Below are positions 1-7,517 of a DNA stretch of 43,757 nucleotides, in pieces. The position numbers and the translations under genes were made by a program. Origin of the DNA: a virus; IMG/VR virus record IMGVR_UViG_3300044703_000146, positions 1-43,757 of that record. One strand, 5' to 3'. Within the stretch, counting starts at the first letter, position 1; each line of letters begins with the position of its first letter. Below the pieces are notes generated by a model. It was not told where the DNA came from and ran no database searches. It saw nothing but the letters and a program-made list of their open reading frames with translations.

Positions 1-1016
<1,016 letters not shown>

Positions 1017-1020
<4 letters not shown>

Positions 1021-1151
1021 GCCAAACGGCCTTCATGAAAGCGGAGCGAACCCGTCGCTCCCGCCCTAAGGCGAGCAAAGAGCAGCGCGACTACATCGCC
1101 TTGCTCTCTCGCCAGCCCCAGCTAGAGGGGTTTAGGGGGGCAGTTCGGTGA
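1017..1151 (+). CDS. Small basic protein, 44 residues
   Basis: A short frame starting at GTG 1017 inside the stop of the alanine-repeat gene and ending in a TGA that overlaps the GTG of the next gene, so both junctions are GTGA overlaps, the rule in this genome. The product is basic in its first half (KAERTRRSRPK) and has a SKEQRDYIALLSRQ segment resembling short helical phage proteins. No function is recognised. The double overlap is the main argument that it is real; otherwise 127 bases here would be empty. Confidence 0.6.
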
Positions 1152-1714
1152 GTCGTATCGAGCGTGCCCAAGAGGCGCGTCGACTTCGGGATAGCGGTCT
1201 GAAGCTGCGGGAGATCGCAGCGACGATGGGGGTTGCGAAGTCGACGGTCGGGGCTTGGTTGAACGACCCCGATGGGTCGAAGCTTGCTGCCCGGAAGGAC
1301 GGCTACAGGGGGACCTGCGAAGGATGCGGGAAGCGCACCGATGGCAGCGCCGGACCGGGGAACGCGCCGAGCCTCTGCAGGGTGTGCGGACCGAAGGCGC
1401 GCGCCAAATGGTCACCCGAAACGCTCATCGCCAAGGTACGGGAGTGGGTCGGCCTCTACGGCGAGACCCCCACCGCATATGACTGGTGCCCATCGCTTGC
1501 CGACGGGAATAACTGCAAGAACGCTGCCGCCGTAAGAGAGCGCTTTGAGGCCGGCGACTGGCCGAACTCCGCAACGGCGAAGGAATACTTCGACGGCTCC
1601 TGGTCAGACCTCATTGAGGCAGCCGGATTCACTCGGCCACAGAAGGGGCAGGCCCGGACCCCGGGTCCCCGTGGCCGCACCCTGCCCAGCCCAAGGTCCG
1701 GGGCGGTGGCATAG
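1148..1714 (+). CDS. HTH / zinc-finger protein with homing-endonuclease-associated repeat
   Basis: 188 residues from GTG 1148. Residues 1-40 form a helix-turn-helix (LKLREIAATMGVAKSTVGAWL). Residues 55-80 carry a zinc-finger pattern (CEGC, then CRVC). Residues about 88-158 fit the homing endonuclease-associated repeat (HNR) family: a WSPETLIAKVREW start, a PTAYDW core and a SWSDLIEAAGF end. No nuclease catalytic core is visible, so this is probably a DNA-binding regulator or the DNA-recognition remnant of a homing endonuclease. The stop TAG abuts an ATG at 1715. Confidence 0.7.
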   Translation: MSRIERAQEARRLRDSGLKLREIAATMGVAKSTVGAWLNDPDGSKLAARKDGYRGTCEGCGKRTDGSAGPGNAPSLCRVCGPKARAKWSPETLIAKVREWVGLYGETPTAYDWCPSLADGNNCKNAAAVRERFEAGDWPNSATAKEYFDGSWSDLIEAAGFTRPQKGQARTPGPRGRTLPSPRSGAVA

Positions 1715-2288
1715 ATGGGGGGAGAGCACCATCCTGAAGGTCTTCCGCGCCTACCTCCAGTGCACCTGTGAGAAGCCGGCGGACCTCCGAAGGCTGGCCA
1801 AGGAGTTCGACCTGGGATCAGAGGGCGGCATGAGGCCGACGATGAACTTTCAGGTTGGCGAGGCATTCGACTTCGGCGAGCAGTTGGCGAACGGCCCAAT
1901 GGTCTTTTTCTGGGGCCAAGGTGAAGTGACCGAGCCTCGCCCTGGCCGCGAGATCCAATGGCCCAACGAGCCGACTAGCAAGCTCTCATGGCTGGAGCGC
2001 CGACGTGGTTTCCGGCACTGGAAGATCCTGCTTCGCCTCCAGCCTCCAGCCGGGGAAAGCCTCGACGAGTGGGGGAGTCGGGCAGCCGCCGCCGCGGGCG
2101 TCTCATTTACGGCACGCGCTGAACGGAAGCCCGAGGAGGGCGACACGGCCGTGTGGTTCCCGGCCATCGGCAAGGGAAGAAACGCAGCCGAGGCGATGGC
2201 CGGGGCCGGCGCGCTGCTTTCGCGGCTTCAGTGCTTTGAGGTCGCCGCGCTCCAGGTTCAAGTCGAACTGTTCGGAGAGGCGGCGTAG
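1715..2288 (+). CDS. Hypothetical protein with probable one-base frameshift near its start
   Basis: The frame ending at 2288 encodes a coherent protein but has no good start near its beginning. ATG 1715, directly after the previous stop, is out of frame. It is followed by GGGGG; removing one G would give M-G-E-S-T-I-L-K-V-F and run into the good frame. The internal start ATG 1830 gives a 152-residue product (MRPTMNFQVGEAFDF...). The body contains GPMVFFWGQGEV, a basic WLERRRGFRHWKILLRL strand and a helical C-terminal third. No family is recognised. Its place between a DNA-binding gene and the replication genes suggests a DNA metabolism role, which is inference only. A homopolymer error, a real mutation and +1 frameshifting all remain possible. 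Confidence 0.55.
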
Positions 2289-2324
2289 GTGCCGTGGCGT
2301 ACAAGCAACAGGGCGGGCAGGTAG

Positions 2325-2774
2325 ATGGCGTTCACCTACCACAAGGTCTACCGGCTGTTCTGGAAGGACCCGAAGGTCCGGGCTTGGATCTCGGCCGGCG
2401 AGGACCGCACGGTCCTGCTCGCGCTGTACATGATCACCTGCGATCACAAGAACTCGGAGGGGCTCTACTACCTGCCGAAAGCCTACGTCTCGGCCGACCT
2501 CGGCTGGGAGGCGGACGTGGTCGGGGAGCGGATGGCGCACCTGTTGGCGGATCGCTTCATCGAGTACGACGAGGGCGCCGAAGTGGTGTTCGTCTGCAAC
2601 GGCCTCAAGTACCACGAACCGAATTCCAAGCTCCAGATAAAAGGCGCGATTTCGGCTCTGGAAGAGGTCCCGGCGACTCCCTTGCTCGCCTCATTCCTAA
2701 CGGCTGCGGAAACACATGCCAAAGGGTTGGCCAAAGAGATACGCAAAGTCTTCAAGAAACGGTTGGCCAAGTGA
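2325..2774 (+). CDS. Winged-helix replication initiator-like protein
   Basis: 149 residues. The N-terminal 100 residues follow the pattern of phage replisome-organiser N-terminal domains: a YHKVYRLFWKDPKVRAW start, a helix with LLALYMITCDHKNSEGLYYLP, then a second helix and FIEYDEGAEVVFVCNGLKYH, which resembles a winged-helix wing. In such proteins this domain binds the phage origin. The C-terminal 40 residues are helical and basic (KEIRKVFKKRLAK). The usual C-terminal helicase-loader part is absent here; the next gene, overlapping as GTGA, supplies a DnaA-like module instead. ATG 2325 has an AGGT 5 bases upstream. The family call comes from the sequence pattern and context. Confidence 0.65.
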   Translation: MAFTYHKVYRLFWKDPKVRAWISAGEDRTVLLALYMITCDHKNSEGLYYLPKAYVSADLGWEADVVGERMAHLLADRFIEYDEGAEVVFVCNGLKYHEPNSKLQIKGAISALEEVPATPLLASFLTAAETHAKGLAKEIRKVFKKRLAK

Positions 2775-3262
2775 ACGCCAACAACCAGCTCCAAAACCAG
2801 CTCCAAGAGAACCCCCCTGAGTCCCCCCACCTTCGGCTGGCGGACCCGATAGATCCAGTTCCGATTGAGGTCCGACTGCACCGGGTCCACGTCCAAGGCT
2901 CTCGCCGCAAACGCGATCTCGCGGCCGTCGAGCGCCACGAAGCGCAGCAGGCCCGGAACCGGGCAGCCGCTGCGCTCGCCCAATCCGACTCTGCCACGGC
3001 ACTCGCCCCGGAGGTCTGGGCCGACGCGCTCAAGGTGCTGGCCGCCTGTATTCCCGATGCCACCTTCCGAATCTGGGTCGAGCCGCTGAACCTCATTGGC
3101 ACTGACGGATCCACCGTCTTCCTCAGTGCCCCGCTGGGCATCGCCGCCTGGTGCGAGCGCCGCTACTCCACCCTGATCCGCGAAGCCCTCGAAGCGCAGC
3201 TCGGCCGAGAGATCGCCGTCGAGTTCATCCCGACCGGGGATGCCGGGGAGATGGCGGCATGA
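2771..3262 (+). CDS. DnaA domain-I-like protein (no AAA+ domain)
   Basis: 163 residues from GTG 2771, overlapping the preceding stop. Residues 1-75 are Gln/Pro/Arg-rich and look disordered. Residues 80-155 match DnaA domain I: the initial W (83), then FRIWVEPL (99-106) aligned with the FxxWIRPL signature, then a beta hairpin with DGSTVFLSAPLGIAAW (112-127) aligned with the APNRFVLDW region, then RRYSTLI and a last strand. In bacteria domain I binds the DnaB helicase and DiaA-like partners and self-associates. The AAA+ ATPase and the DNA-binding domain IV are missing. It sits between a winged-helix protein and an IHF-like protein, so a role in recruiting host helicase to the phage origin is a reasonable inference. 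Confidence 0.75.
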   Translation: MNANNQLQNQLQENPPESPHLRLADPIDPVPIEVRLHRVHVQGSRRKRDLAAVERHEAQQARNRAAAALAQSDSATALAPEVWADALKVLAACIPDATFRIWVEPLNLIGTDGSTVFLSAPLGIAAWCERRYSTLIREALEAQLGREIAVEFIPTGDAGEMAA

Positions 3263-3627
3263 CCCCGATCCTCGACCCCGTGGCAAAGCAGCTCCAGTGC
3301 GTCACCGCGCTGGAGTCGGCCAACCGCAGCCGACGCGCCCAGGCCGATCTGAAGCTGGCGATCAAGGCCGGCGAGGTGTTGGTCGCCGAAGTGCTGATGG
3401 CCGACACGCCGGACTGGCTGCAGAACATGTCGCTCGAAAAGCTGGCACTGGCGATCCCCCGGCTCGGCCTCACCCGCTACCGGCGCATCATTCATCGAGC
3501 CGGCGACGCTCGGCAAAGCGTTAAGATCGGCGCTCTCACCGATCGCCAGCGGGACATCCTCGCCGGCGTCTTCGCGGACTGGGAGTGCGCGCAGCGGGAC
3601 CGAACCCTTGCGAGGGCGGCCGCATGA
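3259..3627 (+). CDS. Actinobacterial-type integration host factor-like protein
   Basis: 122 residues from ATG 3259 (ATGA overlap). It follows the plan of actinobacterial IHF (mIHF): a long N-terminal helix (ALESANRSRRAQADLKLAIKAG, residues 17-38), a middle part with DWLQNMSLEKLALAIPRLGLTRYRRII (52-78) that fits the helix-two-turn-helix region containing the lPgvG-like turn, and a C-terminal LTDRQRDILAGVF (93-105) matching the usual GLGxxQRxxLLxxF end. The family binds DNA without strong sequence preference and bends or compacts it, and it supports phage integration and origin architecture. The P-R-L-G in place of P-G-V-G is a small divergence. The neighbours are replication genes, so origin remodelling is the likely job. 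Confidence 0.75.
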   Translation: MTPILDPVAKQLQCVTALESANRSRRAQADLKLAIKAGEVLVAEVLMADTPDWLQNMSLEKLALAIPRLGLTRYRRIIHRAGDARQSVKIGALTDRQRDILAGVFADWECAQRDRTLARAAA

Positions 3628-3947
3628 CCACCCGCGAGATGGAAGACGCGATCGTGAGTCAGGGCAAGCTGATCGAGGGGCTGGAAAGGACGCTGGCCGA
3701 CCTCCTGAACGGCGGCCGGATCATCGCCGTCTCCGAGGGTCCCGCCACCGAGGCAGCCCGAGAGCTTCACGGCAGCCCGGCATGGCCGACCAGGGGCCGC
3801 GACGGGGAGGACTCCTCGCCGCCGGAGGGCGCGATCCTTGCGACTCGCAACGGGCGCTGCCCCACCTGCAACGCCGCGATCGTCGCCGATCAGGACCTGA
3901 TCGTCAAGGCGTTCGGTCACTGGCAGCACGAGGAGTGTGCGCCGTGA
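3624..3947 (+). CDS. Small protein with coiled coil and C-terminal zinc-binding motif
   Basis: 107 residues from ATG 3624, overlapping the IHF-like gene's stop. The first 35 residues are a helix with heptad character (REMEDAIVSQGKLIEGLERTLADLL). The C-terminal third has CPTCNAAIV followed by WQHEEC, a likely four-ligand zinc site with two Cys, one His and one Cys. The middle is low complexity. Nothing identifies the function; it overlaps the HNH gene downstream and is probably co-translated with it. Confidence 0.7.
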   Translation: MTTREMEDAIVSQGKLIEGLERTLADLLNGGRIIAVSEGPATEAARELHGSPAWPTRGRDGEDSSPPEGAILATRNGRCPTCNAAIVADQDLIVKAFGHWQHEECAP

Positions 3948-4489
3948 GGTACGTCTGCCCCCAGGGCTGCGTGGTCGACGTCGGCATGTCGAAGCCGCGC
4001 CCGGGCGAGTGCCCCGGCCACGGGTCCTTCCGCTACGAGAAGGTGCTGGAGCGCGGAGGCCCGATGCGCCCCGTCTCCCAAAAGCGCCAGGCCGAAGAAG
4101 AGGCCGGCACCCGGAAGAAGTCACGCGGCTCGACGCTGAAGCCCAGCAACGGTTTCGCAGCCTCGCCGGCACAGCGGGCGAAGGTGAAGGGCTTGCCCTG
4201 CCTCGCCTGCCGGCAGGAAGCCAAGTGCGACCCCGCGCACGTCTGGCGCCAGGCGATGGGCGGCTGCGACCACGTCGACTGTGTGGTTCCACTCTGTCGT
4301 TCTTGCCACCGAGCCTTCGACCAAGGCGAACTGGATCTCCTGCCGATCCTCGCCGGCTCAGAGTCCTGGGCGAAGGAGCAGGCCCACCCGATAGCTGAGC
4401 ACGGTGTGGGTCTAGTCGAACTAGTGAAACGGCTGGGTGGGAATCAGACCGAAGTGGTTGAGGCCAAGCCCGAGGCGGTGAGCGCCTGA
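3944..4489 (+). CDS. HNH endonuclease, DUF968-like, with N-terminal zinc module
   Basis: 181 residues from GTG 3944 (GTGA overlap). Residues 1-30 hold a CPQGC...CPGHG zinc-binding pattern. Residues 86-130 are the nuclease core: CLAC (86-89), CDPAHV with His99, then HVDCVVPLCRSCHRAFD (110-126) with a CxxCH. This is the layout of the phage HNH proteins often annotated as DUF968 or recombination HNH proteins. Such proteins cleave DNA or act in phage recombination. It is the last gene of the replication block and converges with a minus-strand regulator 8 bases away. The nuclease class is fairly safe; the biological role is not. Confidence 0.75.
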   Translation: MRYVCPQGCVVDVGMSKPRPGECPGHGSFRYEKVLERGGPMRPVSQKRQAEEEAGTRKKSRGSTLKPSNGFAASPAQRAKVKGLPCLACRQEAKCDPAHVWRQAMGGCDHVDCVVPLCRSCHRAFDQGELDLLPILAGSESWAKEQAHPIAEHGVGLVELVKRLGGNQTEVVEAKPEAVSA

Positions 4490-4497
4490 TGGTGGAG

Positions 4498-4704
4498 CTA
4501 CTTCGGGAGCAGGCGGTTCAGCGTCGGGCGGCTGATCCCGGCACGCTTGGCGATCTCAGCCTTGGTCACGCCGGCCTCCAGGGCCTCGCTGGCGACGGCC
4601 GCGAGTTCCTTCATGGCCTTGGCCTCCTCCCGTCGGGTGCGGGTGAGAGCGGCACCCAGCTTGTCGAGCTTGCGGCGGGCTTGGATGTCGGGTGCGTCGG
4701 GCAT
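4498..4704 (-). CDS. Small helix-turn-helix regulator
   Basis: 68 residues on the minus strand. The N-terminal part is helical and charged (RRKLDKLGAALTRTRREEAKAMKELAAVA). The C-terminal 22 residues form a clear helix-turn-helix (TKAEIAKRAGISRPTLNRLL), as in Hin-type or XRE-type DNA-binding domains. The start is fixed by a strong promoter whose -10 box ends 6 bases before the ATG, so the message is probably leaderless. Its promoter overlaps the rightward promoter of the accessory operon, which suggests that it represses that operon, itself, or both. Confidence 0.75.
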   Translation of the reverse strand: MPDAPDIQARRKLDKLGAALTRTRREEAKAMKELAAVASEALEAGVTKAEIAKRAGISRPTLNRLLPK

Positions 4705-4710
4705 GGCCAG

Positions 4711-4739
4711 AGCGTAAAGGACTTGCAGCTTCGCGTCAA
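4711..4739 (-). promoter_or_regulatory. Leaderless promoter of the small HTH regulator
   Basis: On the minus strand, TTGACG (4739-4734) and TACGCT (4716-4711) are separated by exactly 17 bases, and the ATG of the regulator follows the -10 box after 6 bases. Transcription should start at or next to the A of the ATG. This is the best sigma70-type promoter I see in the window. Confidence 0.75.
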
Positions 4740-4751
4740 CCCTGTTACGCT
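4723..4751 (+). promoter_or_regulatory. Rightward promoter of the accessory operon
   Basis: TTGCAG (4723-4728) and TACGCT (4746-4751) are 17 bases apart. The site overlaps the minus-strand promoter, and both use the same -10 hexamer TACGCT. The transcript would start near 4758 and carry the hairpin leader at 4771-4797 before the ATG at 4824. Confidence 0.6.
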
Positions 4752-4760
4752 CTGCGGGTC

Positions 4761-4823
4761 AATCAAAACGCCCCGGCGAGTTAGAGGCTCCCGGGGCACG
4801 GCACCAGCGACTGGAGGTCACTG
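4761..4823 (+). promoter_or_regulatory. Leader hairpin element, copy 1
   Basis: AATCAAAACG leads into a stem of GCCCCGG (4770-4776) with CCGGGGC (4791-4797), then CACCAG, a GGAGG Shine-Dalgarno site and CTGATG. The same order of parts recurs before the HNH gene at 17693. The hairpin lies in the 5' leader, not after a gene, so RNA protection or translation control is more likely than termination. That role is inference. Confidence 0.6.
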
Positions 4824-5045
4824 ATGCAGGCAGAGCGTACCGAGCGCGCGCAGTACGGCTACTACAACGTCGAGCCGACGACCGCCGCCGCATACAAGCT
4901 GATGATCCGGTGGGATGACGGAGAGCGCGGTCGAACCGTCGCCTTCGTTGACGACATGGACCAGTGGGGTCGCTTCGTCGCTGCGCTGAAGGCCGGCGCC
5001 GATGAGGTAGCAGCGGTCCACGCGATCGACGGCGGGGAGTCCTGA
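4824..5045 (+). CDS. Hypothetical protein, first gene of the accessory operon
   Basis: 73 residues. ATG 4824 has a GGAGG 7 bases upstream and is preceded by a promoter and a leader hairpin, so this is the operon head. The product looks like a compact alpha/beta fold (YKLMIRWDDGERGRTVAFVDDMDQWGRFVAALKAG). I recognise no family. Being first after a controlled promoter suggests high early expression. It joins the next gene by a one-base TGATG overlap. Confidence 0.75.
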   Translation: MQAERTERAQYGYYNVEPTTAAAYKLMIRWDDGERGRTVAFVDDMDQWGRFVAALKAGADEVAAVHAIDGGES

Positions 5046-5251
5046 TGCAGGGCTACACCCACCGGCCCACCGATCTCGCTGAGTTGGGCCACAAGCGCAA
5101 GGTGTGTCGCTCCTGCGGAGTTGACTGGCCATGCCCCGATGGCGTGAAAGAGCGATGTGGGGAGCGCATGGCTCAGGGCCAGGAGTGGTGTGACTGCGGC
5201 TGGCACGAGGGCAACCAGGCAGCGGATGAGATCGAGGGGGCTTCGCCGTGA
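5045..5251 (+). CDS. Small cysteine-rich protein
   Basis: 68 residues with six cysteines: CRSC, C at the PCPDG segment, ERCGER, and CDCGWH. The spacing suggests one or two small zinc-binding sites. The function is unknown. Start ATG 5045 overlaps the upstream stop by one base, and the stop overlaps the next GTG. Confidence 0.7.
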   Translation: MQGYTHRPTDLAELGHKRKVCRSCGVDWPCPDGVKERCGERMAQGQEWCDCGWHEGNQAADEIEGASP

Positions 5252-5373
5252 AGGCGGTTATTGACTGGGTGCTCGTGGCGACCGTAGGCGTCGGTGCAGT
5301 CTGGGCGCTCCGTGCCGACATTCGCGACATGCGGGCGGCAGGCCAAGCAGCGAAAAAGAGGCGGTCGAAGTGA
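5248..5373 (+). CDS. Single-pass membrane microprotein, 41 residues
   Basis: GTG 5248 overlaps the previous stop and TGA 5373 overlaps the next GTG. Residues 3-21 (AVIDWVLVATVGVGAVWAL) form one hydrophobic helix, followed by a basic tail rich in Lys/Arg (AAKKRRSK). By the positive-inside rule the tail should be cytoplasmic. Membrane microproteins like this are found among phage exclusion and host-takeover genes, but nothing here proves such a role. Confidence 0.65.
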   Translation: MKAVIDWVLVATVGVGAVWALRADIRDMRAAGQAAKKRRSK

Positions 5374-5630
5374 AGGTGCTCGACAAGAACGGCGTCGAGT
5401 TGAAGGTCGGCTCGCGGGTGCAGTCGGCACCGGCCGAAGAAACGGTCGTCAGGCCCGGGCTTCACGGCACTGTCCAAGGCGCGGACTCGACCATCGATCT
5501 CCGAAACCTTTGCGTCCCTGTTCTCTGGGACGGCCACCCCCGACCTTGCTGGCACCGCGTCGACCTCATGTGGCGCTGCACCGACCTCCTAGCCCAGCCC
5601 AACCAACCCGAAGGAGAGCCAGATGCCTAG
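5370..5630 (+). CDS. Small SH3/KOW-like beta protein
   Basis: 86 residues from GTG 5370 (GTGA overlap). The pattern DKNGVELKVGSRVQS, then GLHGTVQGADS, then NLCVPVLWDGHPRPCWHRVDLMW resembles the small beta-barrel folds of KOW/SH3-like domains, where G-x-V strands alternate with turns. These usually bind nucleic acid or protein. No specific family is recognised. Confidence 0.65.
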   Translation: MKVLDKNGVELKVGSRVQSAPAEETVVRPGLHGTVQGADSTIDLRNLCVPVLWDGHPRPCWHRVDLMWRCTDLLAQPNQPEGEPDA

Positions 5631-5808
5631 CCCCGAGACAGGTCCCATCGAGACCAATCGCCAGCGGGAAGCGACGGTGAACTGCCAGGTCGCTGAGATC
5701 CGGCGAGCGCTTCACGACGGAGAGTGGGATTTGGCGCTTCAGGAGGCCACCCACCCCTGCGACGAACTGACCGCGATCACCGCTGCCGATGCCGAGGTGA
5801 CCCGATGA
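5623..5808 (+). CDS. Hypothetical small acidic protein
   Basis: 61 residues. Start ATG 5623 lies 8 bases inside the previous gene, with GAAGGAGAG upstream as ribosome site. The sequence is mostly helical and acidic (VAEIRRALHDGEWDLALQEA). No family or motif is recognised. The stop overlaps the next ATG. Confidence 0.6.
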   Translation: MPSPETGPIETNRQREATVNCQVAEIRRALHDGEWDLALQEATHPCDELTAITAADAEVTR

Positions 5809-6191
5809 GCCAAGAGACGAAGGCCGAGCACATGGTGCTGGTCGATTCGCCGGAGGACGCCTACGCTGAAGAGCGAGGCTGGGTACCGGTGGCGATGGCC
5901 GAGGGCGCCGAGGAGGCCGAGAAGGTGATGGCCAAAGAGGTTCCGGGCATCGACCCTGCGTTCACCTACAAGGCCACGGGCAAGCGCAGCTTCCACAAGC
6001 CAGTCGAGCACGTCGATCTCGCCGGCGAATGGTTCCTCTTCGAGGACGACGGCGAGGAGACCCACGACGGTCGCCCCGGTCGCAGGAGCGAATACCTGCC
6101 GTGGACGAAGAGCACCCACGCCGACGCCGCTGCCACCGAGTTCTGGGACATCGAAGTCGTAGAAGGGGAGGTGACCCCCGATGCCACCTAG
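5805..6191 (+). CDS. Hypothetical acidic protein
   Basis: 128 residues from ATG 5805 (ATGA overlap). Strongly acidic, with many Glu/Asp and a predicted alpha/beta content (AEEAEKVMAKEVPGID, then AGEWFLFEDDGEE). Acidic early phage proteins sometimes act as DNA mimics, but the charge is spread over an ordinary-looking sequence, so I do not claim that here. The function is unknown. Confidence 0.7.
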   Translation: MSQETKAEHMVLVDSPEDAYAEERGWVPVAMAEGAEEAEKVMAKEVPGIDPAFTYKATGKRSFHKPVEHVDLAGEWFLFEDDGEETHDGRPGRRSEYLPWTKSTHADAAATEFWDIEVVEGEVTPDAT

Positions 6192-6571
6192 CCCTAAAGA
6201 GGCAGAGACGGTGAAGTCATCGCTCTCGCGTGAAGTGCTGGAGTGGATGGCCGACCGGCCGGACCGGGCGAACACCATCGGCTTCATCGCAGACTGGCTC
6301 GAAGCCGGCGTCCCGAACGTGCAGGGTGCCCTCGCTCCGCGATCAAGGCGCCGTCCAGTACTTCCCCGGCGATCCCGGTACCTGGGCGATCACCCGTCGC
6401 GGCTACTCGCTGGTCAAGTTCGACTCAGCCGCCGAGGGAGGCCGCTACCGGATGGCGCTCGAAGCGATTTTGGAGACCAGCACCGCCTGGGATGGCGGCA
6501 AGGCCATGCACCGAATTGCGAGCCGTGCCCTGGCGGCCAACCAAGAGACGAAAGGGGAGCGCAATGGCTGA
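6181..6571 (+). pseudogene. Winged-helix protein split by a one-base frameshift
   Basis: ATG 6181 opens a frame that reads like a DNA-binding domain (SSLSREVLEWMADRPDRAN, IGFIADWLEAGVPNVQGAL) up to about 6336. From there the sensible sequence continues in the next frame (LRDQGAVQYFPGDPGTWAITRRGYSLVKF) to the stop at 6571. Skipping a single base near 6336 restores one protein of about 129 residues with a helix-turn-helix plus wing, and gives proper 8-11 base overlaps with both neighbours. Unshifted, the first frame runs to 6618 in arginine/serine-rich nonsense. It may be a sequencing error, a recent mutation or a programmed shift; no slippery site is evident. Confidence 0.6.
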
Positions 6572-6860
6572 GGCAACTCAGACGTTCGATCTGCACGGTA
6601 TGCCGATCGCGACCGTGACCGAGGGCTTCGATGACATGGTCGGCTACCTGGAGCGGGCGACGGTCACCGGTCACGTCGAGGCGGTGCGGATCTTCTGCGA
6701 GGCGTGGTCAGTCACCGCCGACGAACTCGACGTGGTGCCGATCTACATGCGCTGGGTGGATACCGACCTGGAGCCGGTCGTTGTTCCCGAACTGCCCTGC
6801 TGGCTGGAGTGCGGAGCCAGCGATGACAGCGCAGTGCCCTTCTGGAAGGTGCAGCCGTGA
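6564..6860 (+). CDS. Hypothetical protein
   Basis: 98 residues from ATG 6564, with GGGGAG upstream. Acidic, mixed alpha/beta sequence (GYLERATVTGHVEAVRIFCEAWSV; DVVPIYMRWVD). It holds three cysteines but no metal motif. No family is recognised. Its start lies inside the end of the frameshifted winged-helix gene and its stop overlaps the next GTG. Confidence 0.7.
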   Translation: MAEATQTFDLHGMPIATVTEGFDDMVGYLERATVTGHVEAVRIFCEAWSVTADELDVVPIYMRWVDTDLEPVVVPELPCWLECGASDDSAVPFWKVQP

Positions 6861-7066
6861 TCGACCCAACGAACAGCGAGCAGGTAGAGGCTGTGGACCA
6901 CCGGGCGCTCTCTCGCGAATGGCTCAAGCAGGCTGAACTGAGCAGCGACCGCGGCGAGGTGCAACGGCCAGACCGCGAGCTTCAATTCGCCAGCGCACAC
7001 TCAGCCCTCGCCCTAGTAGACGAGGTAGCGAAGCTGCGGGAGCTGTACGGAGGGACGGTCGGATGA
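6857..7066 (+). CDS. Hypothetical helical protein
   Basis: 69 residues from GTG 6857 (GTGA overlap). Almost entirely helix-forming and charged (REWLKQAELSSDRGEVQRPDRELQFASAHSALALVDEVAKLREL). It resembles short actinophage helical proteins of unknown function. The stop overlaps ATG 7063. Confidence 0.65.
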   Translation: MIDPTNSEQVEAVDHRALSREWLKQAELSSDRGEVQRPDRELQFASAHSALALVDEVAKLRELYGGTVG

Positions 7067-7221
7067 GCTTCCTTCGTCGCTACGGGGCCAACGCCAAGAA
7101 CCTCGCCCAATGGTCCGCCCACGTCGTCGCCTTCGCGCCCGAGCCTGAGCTAACCGCGACCTGGCGGTGCCCCGTGTGCAAGCGCCGGCGTCCGACCACC
7201 GTCAAGAGGTGCTGCCGATGA
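7063..7221 (+). CDS. Small zinc-ribbon-like protein, 52 residues
   Basis: ATG 7063 and TGA 7221 both lie in ATGA overlaps. The N-terminal half is a basic amphipathic helix (FLRRYGANAKNLAQWSAHVVAF). The C-terminal half has WRCPVCKRRRP and KRCC, a CxxC plus CC pattern that could hold zinc. No function is recognised. Confidence 0.6.
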   Translation: MSFLRRYGANAKNLAQWSAHVVAFAPEPELTATWRCPVCKRRRPTTVKRCCR

Positions 7222-7517
7222 CCACCCAGCACTCCCTCCCTGAAGTACCGGATGCAGCGGTTGAGGCAGTCCTGAAGCGCCGAGAAGTCGCGCCTCGCCA
7301 CCGAGGATTTGCCAGCCGGGCTATCAATGCCGACCTCCGCGACGCCCTACCCAGCCTTCATGCAGCCTGGGAGAAGGAACGGGAGGCGAAGCTCCGCAAA
7401 GCTGCCGAGGACGTACTGGAGTTCGAGGCGCAGATCGAACGTCGCGGGGATGCGAGCGCGATGGAGGACTACGAGGGCGCGATCAACGACCTCCGTGCCG
7501 CGCTGGAGATCCGATGA
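7218..7517 (+). CDS. Hypothetical helical protein
   Basis: 99 residues from ATG 7218. The second half is a long charged helix with coiled-coil character ([42 protein letters not shown]). The first half includes a basic stretch ([12 protein letters not shown]). No family is recognised. It overlaps the HNH gene downstream by ATGA. Confidence 0.65.
   Translation: MTTQHSLPEVPDAAVEAVLKRREVAPRHRGFASRAINADLRDALPSLHAAWEKEREAKLRKAAEDVLEFEAQIERRGDASAMEDYEGAINDLRAALEIR

Noticed and set aside
4489-4824. 111-residue plus-strand frame over the HTH regulator
   Set aside because: It would run through both promoters and is antisense to a clear HTH domain.
5805-6191. DNA-mimic protein because of acidity
   Set aside because: The acidic residues are not arranged in a repeated surface-like pattern that I can support from sequence alone.
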